64,000 bases of DNA from assembly GCF_015667585.1 (NCBI RefSeq), contig NZ_JADPEG010000005.1, positions 63,044-127,043 on the forward strand, read 5' to 3'. Within the stretch, counting starts at the first letter, position 1, and every line of letters begins with the position of its first letter. A model generated the notes under the pieces. That model was not told the DNA's origin. It did not search any database and worked only from the letters and a program-made list of their open reading frames with translations. This DNA comes from Clostridium sp. D33t1_170424_F3. GTDB taxonomy: Bacteria > Bacillota > Clostridia > Oscillospirales > Acutalibacteraceae. The position numbers and the translations under genes are program-made. Positions 25,622 to 32,582 of this stretch are shown here, one piece after another.

Positions 25622-26540
25622 GCGTTACTCCTTGCAGTTTATTTGGCATATTTGTGGACCCAGCCTTTGGATAATTCACGACTCCCGTTTTCGTATTCAT
25701 TGCGGAGCTTAGACGTTCATCGTTCATGTACTTAGTAACTTTTTCAGAGCCACCACTTGTTGCACCAGATCCAGTATTGTCTGATATGAAGTATTTCTTG
25801 GCATATGGATCTCTCAGCGTCTCGAAAATAGCCTGTGCATCCTCAAGTTGCCCATGATGAGGCAATTGAATGATATCGTAATTGTCAATACTATGTAGAT
25901 ATGAGGGAGATGCGTCCCCGCAGAGCAAAATAGTCTCAAAATTTTTCAGTTTGCACGTCAACTGAACACTTGCTGCATTCATCACCGTCTCTTCGGCATG
26001 TCCTTCACCGATTACATCATTAGTGCGGTTATCAACCGCTTTGGCTGCAACATCGGTAAACTCATCCTCTGTGGGACCAACAATTGTGCAGTTCCCGACT
26101 ATCGTACCTTTTAATGCCTCCACTGCGGAAAATCCATACCCTTCTGCAGATTCGATAATTTCCTTAATATTATCGAATTCCTCTAACAGTGCTATTTTTA
26201 GGCTTTCTCGCGTCCGCCGCTTGTCGTTGACTTTGTCAAGAATGGTATCAACATGTTTCAAATACTGATGGGTATAGACGCTTACCGCATATTTGGCTTT
26301 GGAATCCAACCATGAAAGCAGATCGCAGGCGCCATTGGTGTGGTCGCTATCATTATGCGATACCACAATATGTATTTGTTTGATGGAAGGGTTTTCCAGC
26401 AAAAGGGCTTCTGTAGCTTCTGCGTGCCTTATATGGCCGCAATCATACACGACCAGAGAAGTGGTGTCGTAAAGTAATATACAATCCCCATAACGTGTAT
26501 CCTTGTCCCCATCATAATAGCTAAGAGCTTTTAACTGCAT
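25596..26540 (-). CDS. ComEC-like metallo-beta-lactamase fold hydrolase
   Basis: 314 residues, soluble. HIVVSHNDSDHTNG is the HxDxDH metal-binding motif of the ComEC/Rec2 branch, ILLCGDAS the metal Asp strand and IIQLPHHGQ the final LPHHG signature. GDCILLYD and VVYDCGH open the fold. ComEC-like domains act on nucleic acids or phosphoesters. There is no membrane domain and no signal, so it is a cytosolic enzyme. ATG 26540 follows AAAGGA. First gene of a three-gene operon with a consensus promoter and a CIRCE operator upstream. Base composition and codon use are clearly more AT-rich than the flanking genes. Confidence 0.9.
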   Translation of the reverse strand: MQLKALSYYDGDKDTRYGDCILLYDTTSLVVYDCGHIRHAEATEALLLENPSIKQIHIVVSHNDSDHTNGACDLLSWLDSKAKYAVSVYTHQYLKHVDTILDKVNDKRRTRESLKIALLEEFDNIKEIIESAEGYGFSAVEALKGTIVGNCTIVGPTEDEFTDVAAKAVDNRTNDVIGEGHAEETVMNAASVQLTCKLKNFETILLCGDASPSYLHSIDNYDIIQLPHHGQLEDAQAIFETLRDPYAKKYFISDNTGSGATSGGSEKVTKYMNDERLSSAMNTKTGVVNYPKAGSTNMPNKLQGVTLGEMDFKC

Positions 26541-26614
26541 ATAACATCCTTTCTGCAGACAAGTAAAGGTGGTCTGCTCACCTGAATATAGTGATGCCAC
26601 TAATTAATGGCGCT

Positions 26615-26641
26615 TCAGCACTCACAGGATGCGAGTGCTAA
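26615..26641 (-). promoter_or_regulatory. CIRCE element (HrcA operator) before the hydrolase operon
   Basis: Minus strand TTAGCACTC, 9-nt spacer, GAGTGCTGA. This equals the CIRCE consensus TTAGCACTC-N9-GAGTGCTAA with one mismatch. It begins about 9 bp downstream of the -10, the place where HrcA represses groESL and dnaK operons. Confidence 0.85.
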
Positions 26642-26650
26642 TTTAAGGCA

Positions 26651-26679
26651 AGTATAGCACCCAAAGCAGGTTCAGTCAA
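26651..26679 (-). promoter_or_regulatory. Sigma-A promoter of the hydrolase operon
   Basis: Minus strand TTGACT (26674-26679), 17-bp spacer, TATACT (26651-26656). Stronger than most promoters in the window and repressed in principle through CIRCE. Confidence 0.85.
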
Positions 26680-26751
26680 GAGGATCTTGAAAGAAAATGT
26701 GATTTTTTCTCATAATCGATGAAACTTTTCGATGAAATAAAAGTGTTCTAA

Positions 26752-26780
26752 TTGACAAACGTGACAATTTCGTTTATATT
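26752..26780 (+). promoter_or_regulatory. Sigma-A promoter of the AAA15 ATPase
   Basis: TTGACA (26752-26757), 17-bp spacer, TATATT (26775-26780). Two copies of CGATGAAA lie just upstream (26717-26735) and could be a regulator site. Confidence 0.8.
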
Positions 26781-26809
26781 TACAATTACATAAGCTTGGA
26801 GGGGATAAT

Positions 26810-28165
26810 ATGTTAGTGGAATTTAGAGTCAGTAATTTTCTTTCCTTTGATGAGGAACAGACTTTTTCTATGGAAGCTGGTAAAGTCAGAAATAACATTG
26901 ACCGTGTATATACAGACAAAAGATTTAAGCTTCTCAAATTTATGGCTATATATGGTTCAAATGCATCAGGAAAATCAAACTTAGTGAGCGCGTTTAATTT
27001 TGCGCAAACCGTTATTGTAAGAGGGATGCAGGCGGGTTTCAGCAGTAATTATTGCAGACTGGGCGAGGAAAATAGGCTTAAGCCGTCACATTTTGAGTTT
27101 ACAATCAAGTTAGGACACGAACGTTATATTTACGGATTTGAAATAATACTAAGCGAGGGGCGCTTTGTGAAAGAATATTTAAAAAAGTGCCGTTCAGGGG
27201 CTTTGCATAAAACTGTTTTTCAGAGAGATATTTCTGTGGGGGATTACGAAGTCGATTCATTTTTTAAAGATACCGCAATAAACGAACGCTTAAAAATCTA
27301 TGCAGATGATGTAAAAGAAGATGACTCCATTCTATTCTTGAGCTTGATGAACAAAAATAAAGAATCTCTATACTCAGATGCCTCAGAAATTCAAATATAT
27401 AAACGAGTTTTTAACTGGATTAAGTATAAATTGAGTGTGAACTATCCTGATAGGCCGATAACGAGTTATTCCTATCTAATGGATGCTGAAAGAGTTGACC
27501 AAATAGGTAAATGGCTATCAACATTTGGAACAGGTGTATCTGAGTTTGTAATTGCTAATGTGTCATTAGAGAAAGTTACGGCTACGACATCTAAAGACAT
27601 TATGCAGGACATAATTGAAAGCCTTAATGAGCAGAAAAGACTCTACGATGAAAAAGGGAGAAAGAGTAATCCTGCGGTCATGCTTCGATCAATGGGAGAC
27701 AACTCCATGTTTATTATTGAGTTAGAAGGGGAAAACGTGCAATGCAAGACTTTAGAGTTTAAGCATGAAAGAACAAATGCAATCTTTTCACTGGAGGAAG
27801 AATCGGATGGCACCATTCGCTTATTGGATTTAATAGAGGTATTATTGAGCAAAGATAGCGAACGCATATATATTATCGATGAGATAAATAGGCGGTTTCA
27901 TCCACTGCTCACATATAAGTTTATTGAGGAATATTTAAAACTAGCTGCAACACGTAATATCCAACTAATCGTAACGACACATGAATCCAAACTAATGGAT
28001 TTCGAACTGCTTCGAAAAGATGAAATTGGTTTTATTGACAAAGATGAAGATGGAAAGTCAACGATTTATTCTTTAGACAAGTTTAATGAGCGTTTCGATA
28101 AAAAGGTTTGTAAGGCTTATTTTGACGGTAGCTATGGAGCAATTCCTAAGTTTAAAAAGCAATAG
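26810..28165 (+). CDS. AAA15-family (COG1106/RloA/AbiLi-like) ATPase
   Basis: 451 residues. It opens MLVEFRVSNFLSFDEEQTFSM, the N-terminal strand typical of OLD/RloA ATPases; Walker A GSNASGKSN is at 49-57. YIIDEINRRFHPLL (Walker B with downstream His) lies near residue 355, and LIVTTHESKLMD is the switch motif. Members act in abortive-infection and retron-type defence, usually with a downstream RloB/TOPRIM nuclease, but none follows here. ATG is preceded by GGAGGGG. It is transcribed divergently from the hydrolase operon, 269 bp apart, with its own promoter. It is AT-rich like the rest of the island. Confidence 0.88.
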   Translation: MLVEFRVSNFLSFDEEQTFSMEAGKVRNNIDRVYTDKRFKLLKFMAIYGSNASGKSNLVSAFNFAQTVIVRGMQAGFSSNYCRLGEENRLKPSHFEFTIKLGHERYIYGFEIILSEGRFVKEYLKKCRSGALHKTVFQRDISVGDYEVDSFFKDTAINERLKIYADDVKEDDSILFLSLMNKNKESLYSDASEIQIYKRVFNWIKYKLSVNYPDRPITSYSYLMDAERVDQIGKWLSTFGTGVSEFVIANVSLEKVTATTSKDIMQDIIESLNEQKRLYDEKGRKSNPAVMLRSMGDNSMFIIELEGENVQCKTLEFKHERTNAIFSLEEESDGTIRLLDLIEVLLSKDSERIYIIDEINRRFHPLLTYKFIEEYLKLAATRNIQLIVTTHESKLMDFELLRKDEIGFIDKDEDGKSTIYSLDKFNERFDKKVCKAYFDGSYGAIPKFKKQ

Positions 28166-28192
28166 CATTTTCTTTCTATCGCGATAATTGGA

Positions 28193-28218
28193 ACGCAAGA
28201 TATATTATTCACTTGCGT
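28193..28218. promoter_or_regulatory. Palindrome 1 of the repressor array
   Basis: ACGCAAG, 12-nt AT-rich loop, CTTGCGT. It immediately precedes a GGAGG Shine-Dalgarno, the same position as the palindromes of the two intact repressor genes downstream. Confidence 0.5.
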
Positions 28219-28234
28219 AGGAGGTGGTGCTTCA

Positions 28235-28291
28235 TTGAAGGAGCGTAAAAAACCGGGGCCGCATCCAGAAAAGCCTTTTCAGAAGAAATAA
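28235..28291 (+). pseudogene. Truncated ribbon-helix-helix gene remnant (18 codons)
   Basis: TTG start after AGGAGGTGG. It reads MKERKKPGPHPEKPFQKK then stop. The basic KKPGPHP start resembles the KKMGRP N-terminus of the two repressor genes downstream, and palindrome 1 and a terminator frame it as in a full unit. Either a remnant or a tiny peptide gene. Confidence 0.4.
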
Positions 28292-28297
28292 ATAAGC

Positions 28298-28349
28298 GGC
28301 GTTCTCTGCGGTTCTGCATCCGTGAGAGGACGCCATATTTTTATATTTT
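28298..28349 (+). terminator. Terminator after the truncated unit
   Basis: Stem GGCGTTCTCT / AGAGGACGCC (one G-U pair) followed by ATATTTTTATATTTT. Confidence 0.75.
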
Positions 28350-28359
28350 ATCTTGACTC

Positions 28360-28406
28360 TTGACTTTCCGTCGCTACTCCTATATCGCTATAGTAGCGAC
28401 GGAAAG
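28360..28406 (+). promoter_or_regulatory. Promoter with 15-bp palindromic operator 2
   Basis: -35 TTGACT (28360-28365) runs into the perfect inverted repeat CTTTCCGTCGCTACT (28364-28378) / AGTAGCGACGGAAAG (28392-28406), loop 13. The right arm ends at the Shine-Dalgarno AAAGGAGG. A -10 is weak (TATATC/TATAGT inside the loop). Confidence 0.7.
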
Positions 28407-28415
28407 GAGGCGTGT

Positions 28416-28598
28416 ATGCCGCCAAAGAAAATGGGTCGTCCTGTATCTCCAAATTCCAAACACACCATGTTCCGTGTTCGTCTGGATGACGTATCACTGG
28501 CTAAGCTTGAAGAGTGTGCAAAAGAATTGCACACGACGATGTCTGACATTGTGCGCAGGGGAATTGATCGGATACACGATGATCTGAACAAAAAATAA
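28416..28598 (+). CDS. Ribbon-helix-helix (CopG-like) DNA-binding protein 1
   Basis: 60 residues. MPPKKMGRP is a basic, AT-hook-like start; HTMFRVRLDDVSLAKLEECAKEL is the beta-strand and first helix, and TTMSDIVRRGIDRI the second helix of an RHH fold. Such proteins dimerise and bind palindromes. ATG follows AAAGGAGGCGTGT, and the preceding palindrome is the likely operator, giving autorepression. It is about half identical to the second RHH protein. No toxin or relaxase gene is adjacent. Confidence 0.85.
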   Translation: MPPKKMGRPVSPNSKHTMFRVRLDDVSLAKLEECAKELHTTMSDIVRRGIDRIHDDLNKK

Positions 28599-28599
28599 A

Positions 28600-28718
28600 G
28601 GAAGTGGCAGTCTCTCCCTAAAGCGACATGCCACTTCCCCCACACCGGCAAATGCCCAAAGGCAAATACGGCGTAAATATTATACCATGCGCCGCAATTC
28701 CTTTCAAGCGCTGCCGGT
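28600..28718. repeat. 119-bp 3' tail repeat, copy 1
   Basis: Begins 1 bp after the RHH stop. Contains hairpin GGAAGTGGCA / TGCCACTTCC, a CGGCG...CGCCG hairpin and ends CTGCCGGT. It is about 92% identical to copy 2 at 28980-29099. Confidence 0.85.
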
Positions 28719-28735
28719 ATGTACCAACAATTGCC

Positions 28736-28781
28736 TTGACTTTCATGCGCATATTATTTATAATATATATGCGCATGAAAG
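28736..28781 (+). promoter_or_regulatory. Promoter with 15-bp palindromic operator 3
   Basis: TTGACT (28736-28741), 17-bp spacer, TATAAT (28759-28764). A perfect inverted repeat CTTTCATGCGCATAT (28740-28754) / ATATGCGCATGAAAG (28767-28781) covers the -10 and start site. Confidence 0.8.
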
Positions 28782-28793
28782 TGGGGTGAGCAT

Positions 28794-28979
28794 GTGGCGC
28801 CAAAGAAAATGGGGCGGCCTCCGTCTGGTGACAAACCCATGAAGGACAGGATCTTTGTATTAGTGGATGATGATACAAAGATGAAGCTGGAATTTTGTAA
28901 GAAAGCTTTGGATACAACAACCTCTGATATTGTCCGAAAAGGAATTAACCAGATATATGACGGCCTCAATAAAAAATAA
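28794..28979 (+). CDS. Ribbon-helix-helix (CopG-like) DNA-binding protein 2
   Basis: 61 residues, GTG start 3 nt after GGGGTGA. MAPKKMGRPPSG is the basic arm; DRIFVLVDDDTKMKLEFCKKALDTTTSDIVRKGINQIYDGLNKK is the RHH fold. It is a tandem paralogue of the gene at 28416, and both end DLNKK/GLNKK. Its operator differs in nearly all arm positions from that of its neighbour, implying changed DNA specificity. Likely autorepressor. Confidence 0.85.
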   Translation: MAPKKMGRPPSGDKPMKDRIFVLVDDDTKMKLEFCKKALDTTTSDIVRKGINQIYDGLNKK

Positions 28980-29099
28980 GGAAGTGGCAGTCTCTCCCTA
29001 AAGCGACATGTCACTTCCCCCAATACCGGCAAATACCCAAAGGCAAATACGGCGTAAATATTATACCATGCGCCGCGGCTCCTTTCAAGCATTGCCGGT
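28980..29099. repeat. 120-bp 3' tail repeat, copy 2
   Basis: Same element as 28600-28718. The lower stem has TGTCACTTCC, a base change kept as a G-U pair with GGAAGTGGCA. It ends 24 bp before the next gene. Confidence 0.85.
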
Positions 29100-29123
29100 T
29101 GAACAAAGAAAGGAAGCGTTTTT

Positions 29124-29405
29124 ATGATTATACGGCAATTGGATGAAAAACAGTTTGCATGGTTCCATCGTTCTCTGATGCGCCATGCCCACGCCGAGCC
29201 GCTGGACGCGAGCTATACGGTAAACATGAAGATCAACCGGGCGGAATACGACGTCAGGCTGCAACCGGAGGAAGACAACCAGATCGCGGTTTTGCAGGCC
29301 CTGCGCGTCGACCGGAACAACTACGGCCCTGATTTTACCCTGATTACCGCAGACAACCTGCTGTCCTCCCTGCTGGAAATCCTGATCACACAGGGAATCG
29401 ATTGA
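29124..29405 (+). CDS. Unknown 93-residue protein
   Basis: No family recognised. MIIRQLDEKQFAWFHRSLMRH is a helical start; ASYTVNMKINRAEYDVRLQPEEDNQIAVLQALRVD looks like a beta hairpin or sheet, and ITADNLLSSLLEILITQGID is a C-terminal helix. No signal or membrane span. ATG follows AAGGAAGCG. Codon use is GC-rich, so it belongs to the host side of the island boundary. Followed by a bidirectional terminator. Confidence 0.65.
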   Translation: MIIRQLDEKQFAWFHRSLMRHAHAEPLDASYTVNMKINRAEYDVRLQPEEDNQIAVLQALRVDRNNYGPDFTLITADNLLSSLLEILITQGID

Positions 29406-29454
29406 GTGCGGAAGCTTGAATAAGGGTTCATCCGTGCGATAAGAACATAGAGAA

Positions 29455-29500
29455 AAAGCTCTTCCTGTTGGCCCGTGACGTCCAACAGGAAGAGCTTTTC
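29455..29500. terminator. Bidirectional terminator
   Basis: Perfect stem AAAAGCTCTTCCTGTTGG / CCAACAGGAAGAGCTTTT between the convergent 93-aa gene and pyridoxamine kinase. Confidence 0.92.
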
Positions 29501-29539
29501 CATGCTCAAAGATTCTTGTATCAATCCATTATGCCGCGT

Positions 29540-30415
29540 TTATCGCGCCAGACGGATATTCGTGGGACACAGAAGCCCCAGTTCTTCCATAAAGCGGGGC
29601 AGACCGGCCTCAAAATTGACGCCGTAGCGCTGGTCGGTTTCGGATTCGCGGGTGCGGCGGATGCTGCCGCAGGTGTAGTCCACCGCGAGCTGCATGGCGT
29701 TTTTCAGCGGCATGCCGTTGAGCAGGCCGGACAGCAGCGCGCTGCCAAACAGGTCGCCGGTGCCGTGGTAGTAGCCCTCCACGCGCGGGGAGAACGCATA
29801 GCTGACGCGGCCCGTCGCCTTGTCGTAACCGGCCGCGCCCAGCAGGCTGGGGCTGAACCACACGCCGGTCAGCACCACCTGACGCGGGCCGAGCTCCGCC
29901 AGCCTCTCCAGCAGGTTTTCTATGTAGGGCCGGTCGTAAGGGCCGTCATAAAATTCCTCGCCAAGAAGGAACGCCGCTTCCGTCAGGTTGGGGACGATCA
30001 GATCCGCCTTTGCGCAGAGCTGTTTCATGCGCTTTGCCGTCTGCGGCGTGCAGGAGGCGTACAGCTTTCCGTTGTCCGCCATGACGGGGTCCACCATGAC
30101 CAGCGTTTCACTGGTGCGGAACTGGTCAAAAATGTTGCCGACGATTTCCGCCTGTTCCTCAGAACCGAGGAAGCCGGAATACAGCGCGTCGAAGCGCAGG
30201 TCCAGGCTTTTCCAATGGTCCGCAAACGCGCGCAGGTCGTCGGTCAGGTCGCGGTACGTGCATGCGCCCAGCCCGCCCGTGTGGGAAGAAAGAACGGCGG
30301 TCGGAATCGCGCTGGCCTCAATTCCGGCGGCGGAAAGAACCGGAAGAATAACGGTCAAGGAGCACTTTCCAAAACCGGAAATATCGTGAATGGCGGCCAC
30401 TCTTTTTTGTCTCAT
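29540..30415 (-). CDS. Pyridoxamine kinase (PdxK/PdxY type)
   Basis: 291 residues, ribokinase-like fold. AAIHDISGFGKCSLTVILP is the N-terminal substrate site, VDPVMADNGKLY the vitamin B6 kinase motif, DLIVPNLTEAAFL the second signature, and GYYHGTGDLFGSALLSG carries the anion hole and catalytic Asp (GTGD). It phosphorylates pyridoxal, pyridoxine or pyridoxamine in PLP salvage. There is no clear Shine-Dalgarno next to ATG 30415; a G-run in a GC-rich leader hairpin may serve. It has its own promoter. Confidence 0.92.
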   Translation of the reverse strand: MRQKRVAAIHDISGFGKCSLTVILPVLSAAGIEASAIPTAVLSSHTGGLGACTYRDLTDDLRAFADHWKSLDLRFDALYSGFLGSEEQAEIVGNIFDQFRTSETLVMVDPVMADNGKLYASCTPQTAKRMKQLCAKADLIVPNLTEAAFLLGEEFYDGPYDRPYIENLLERLAELGPRQVVLTGVWFSPSLLGAAGYDKATGRVSYAFSPRVEGYYHGTGDLFGSALLSGLLNGMPLKNAMQLAVDYTCGSIRRTRESETDQRYGVNFEAGLPRFMEELGLLCPTNIRLAR

Positions 30416-30419
30416 TACA

Positions 30420-30517
30420 ATTTACCGGGGCGCTTTGGCCCCCCTCGCGCGCCCTGCCGCGCAAGGTCCTATCTTTGCGTATTTTGTACGCTGAAACCCG
30501 TGCGTTTCAGCCGTAGG
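30420..30517 (-). promoter_or_regulatory. Structured leader of pyridoxamine kinase
   Basis: Minus strand: hairpin GCTGAAAC / GTTTCAGC (30490-30512) and a GC-rich hairpin in which GGGGGGCC faces CGCCCC just before the start codon. No known riboswitch class matches. The G-run that could act as Shine-Dalgarno is inside the second hairpin. Confidence 0.4.
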
Positions 30518-30523
30518 CTTCCT

Positions 30524-30552
30524 ATTTTATGAGAAACGGCAAGTAAAATCAA
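30524..30552 (-). promoter_or_regulatory. Sigma-A promoter of pyridoxamine kinase
   Basis: Minus strand TTGATT (30547-30552), 17-bp spacer, TAAAAT (30524-30529). Confidence 0.75.
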
Positions 30553-30599
30553 GGCGAAAAATGTAACAAGAAAACAAATATTTCCCGACGGGATTCGGG

Positions 30600-31274
30600 T
30601 TATTCCCCGCGCTTTTCCGCGACTTCTCCGGCGCGCTTGTAAATGCTGTGGGCGGGCACGTATCCGCGCACCATGGAGAGCGGGTAGATGTTGCTGCCGC
30701 GGCCGATCACAGAGCCGGGATTCAGCACGGAGTTGCAGCCGACCTCCACATGGTCGCCCAGCATCGCGCCGAATTTTTTGCGGCCCGTTTCAACACAGGC
30801 GTCGCCCACCCTGACGGTGACGAGCGTTTTATCCGCCTTGACATTGGAGGTGATGGAGCCCGCGCCCATGTGGGACTTGTAGCCGAGGATGGAATCGCCC
30901 ACATAATTGTAGTGCGGAACCTGCACGTTATCGAACAGGATCACATTTTTGAGTTCCGTCGAGTTGCCGACCACGCAGTTCGCTCCCACCAGCGCGTTGC
31001 CGCGGATAAAGGCGCCCTGGCGGACCTCCGTGTGCGGGCCGATGATTGCGGGGCCGTGGAGATAGGCGGTGCCAAACACCGTGGCGCTTTTGGCGACCCA
31101 AATATCGTCGCCGCGTTTGTCGTATTCCTCCGGGGAAAGTGTCGCGCCCAGCTTCAGGATAAAGCCGCCGATCTCGGGCAGGACTTCCCACGGATAATCG
31201 TATTGCTTCATCAGGTCCGCCGCCGCGGTATGGGAGAGGTCATACAGGTTTTCAATCCGGATACAGTCTGTCAT
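30600..31274 (-). CDS. Left-handed beta-helix nucleotidyl/acyltransferase-like protein (GlmU C-terminus type)
   Basis: 224 residues. The hexapeptide repeats (VFGTAYLHGPAIIGPHTEVRQGAFIRGNALVGANCVVG) form a left-handed beta helix. HYNYVGDSILG and NVKADKTLV match the acetyl-CoA/GlcN-1-P region of GlmU-like proteins. The N-terminal uridylyltransferase domain is missing. Length and MTDCIRIENLYDL start agree with stand-alone UDP-GlcNAc pyrophosphorylase-like acyltransferases of Clostridia. It probably acetylates an amino sugar or related compound. ATG 31274 follows AGGAGG. Confidence 0.85.
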   Translation of the reverse strand: MTDCIRIENLYDLSHTAAADLMKQYDYPWEVLPEIGGFILKLGATLSPEEYDKRGDDIWVAKSATVFGTAYLHGPAIIGPHTEVRQGAFIRGNALVGANCVVGNSTELKNVILFDNVQVPHYNYVGDSILGYKSHMGAGSITSNVKADKTLVTVRVGDACVETGRKKFGAMLGDHVEVGCNSVLNPGSVIGRGSNIYPLSMVRGYVPAHSIYKRAGEVAEKRGE

Positions 31275-31390
31275 GGTAAAGTACTCCTCCTATAAAGGGG
31301 GCGCGACTGCAGAGCAGCGCGCCCGGTATCCTTCTATTATATTTTCCGTTTGCCCGCGGGTCAATGGAAATCCGTTGGAAATTCCAGCAT

Positions 31391-32479
31391 TTAGCTTTTT
31401 TGGTAGACCAGATTTTTTAACAGAAGCAAATCGCCGGTGTCCAGAACGTCGTCCCGGTTCAGGTCTGCGGCGGTTGCGGCGGCGTCGCTCAGGTAAACGC
31501 CGTTCGTCAAAAATTCGTATAAACGCTGGACGTCGTTGGAATCCGCTTTCCCGCGGCCCGTGAGGTCGCCGGGGATGCAGGCGATCACCCGGGAATCCAG
31601 GCTGCCGCCGATCCATACGTCGACAACGTCCCCGGTAACCACGCGTCCTTTCAGCTTGCGGGTTCCGTCCGCCGCTGTGACCTGTACGATACCGCCGGTC
31701 TGCTCCAAATAAAATTGTTCCATCTCAGTGACCGTGACCGGCCCGTCGAACAGGTGAAAATTGGATTCGACCGGCGGGTCCTTCTCCGGCAGGCTGCTGT
31801 CCTCCGGATTTGGGTCGGAACCGCTTGATTCCGGCGGCGGAGGGTCGGAGGAGTCCGGGTCAGGTGTTTCGCCGCCCTCCTGCGGCATCGTTTCCGAGAC
31901 AGAAAGCTCGTAATCGGCGCTGTCGAATCGGTAGACCGAAATGGGCGTCGCGTCGGTGATTTCCTCGAGGGGCGGGGCCGTTACCAGACAGAGCCTTCCG
32001 CCGTCCTCCGCGCGGCAGGCCCGTGTGTAATCGCAGACCGCGTTGCGGATGATACGGCCTTCGATCTCCCCGGTTCCGACCCGGCAGCGGGTGATCTGGA
32101 TCGCAGGCGCGGTTTTTTCGCTCGCCTCTTCCAACAGGTCTGTGACGGAAAACAGGAGGTACAGGCTTTCATCCGCCGTCAATACGCGTTCGTAAGCGGG
32201 GAAGAAGTTCTGTAACAGCTGCACCTGCCAGCCGGAGGACGACGCGGTCAGCTTGGCCAGGTAAGTCTTGGAGACGCCGTCCGAGGTGACGGCAAAGTAC
32301 CCGCCGTCCGATGCGGGAAGCAGCGTCTGGTTTTCCGGCAGAATATAAAGGCTGTCGATCCGGGAGAGGTCTGGCAGGTCTTCCTGTGTTCCGCTGGCCG
32401 CGCCCAACAGCGTGACGAGGACAGTGAGCACAGCCCAGCAGACCGCAATCGCACCGAACCGGCGCAGGCGTTTTTTCAT
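31391..32479 (-). CDS. Secreted protein with beta-propeller-like domain and C-terminal dockerin
   Basis: 362 residues. Signal anchor/peptide MKKRLRRFGAIAVCWAVLTVLVTLLGAASG. Residues about 40-190 contain repeated beta strands (SLYILPENQTLLPASDGGYFAV). Then come an acidic Pro/Ser linker and a region with QTGGIVQVTAADGTRKLKG. The final 65 residues (PGDLTGRGKADSNDVQRL and AADLNRDDVLDTGDLLLLKNLV) are the two calcium-binding repeats of a type I dockerin. Dockerins attach proteins to cohesins. No cohesin is in the window. ATG 32479 or 32482 both fit the GGGAGG Shine-Dalgarno. Confidence 0.8.
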   Translation of the reverse strand: MKKRLRRFGAIAVCWAVLTVLVTLLGAASGTQEDLPDLSRIDSLYILPENQTLLPASDGGYFAVTSDGVSKTYLAKLTASSSGWQVQLLQNFFPAYERVLTADESLYLLFSVTDLLEEASEKTAPAIQITRCRVGTGEIEGRIIRNAVCDYTRACRAEDGGRLCLVTAPPLEEITDATPISVYRFDSADYELSVSETMPQEGGETPDPDSSDPPPPESSGSDPNPEDSSLPEKDPPVESNFHLFDGPVTVTEMEQFYLEQTGGIVQVTAADGTRKLKGRVVTGDVVDVWIGGSLDSRVIACIPGDLTGRGKADSNDVQRLYEFLTNGVYLSDAAATAADLNRDDVLDTGDLLLLKNLVYQKS

Positions 32480-32582
32480 CATTGACCCTCCCGATTGGCA
32501 TATTTTTCCTGATCCTATCATAGCCGATGGGCGGGATTCATGACGAAATAGTGAAAAAATTTTACGTGATTATTTGCAGATA

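Noticed and set aside
28416-28979. Toxin-antitoxin module
   Set aside because: RHH proteins are common antitoxins, but no toxin-sized partner gene lies next to either copy; autorepressors fit better.
28388-29092. Minus-strand frames across the repressor array
   Set aside because: They cover both RHH genes in reverse and have no start signals.
24485-29110. Integrase, transposase, att repeats or tRNA target for the island
   Set aside because: I looked for recombinase motifs and flanking direct repeats at both ends and saw none; the island is called from composition and the broken ECF gene only.
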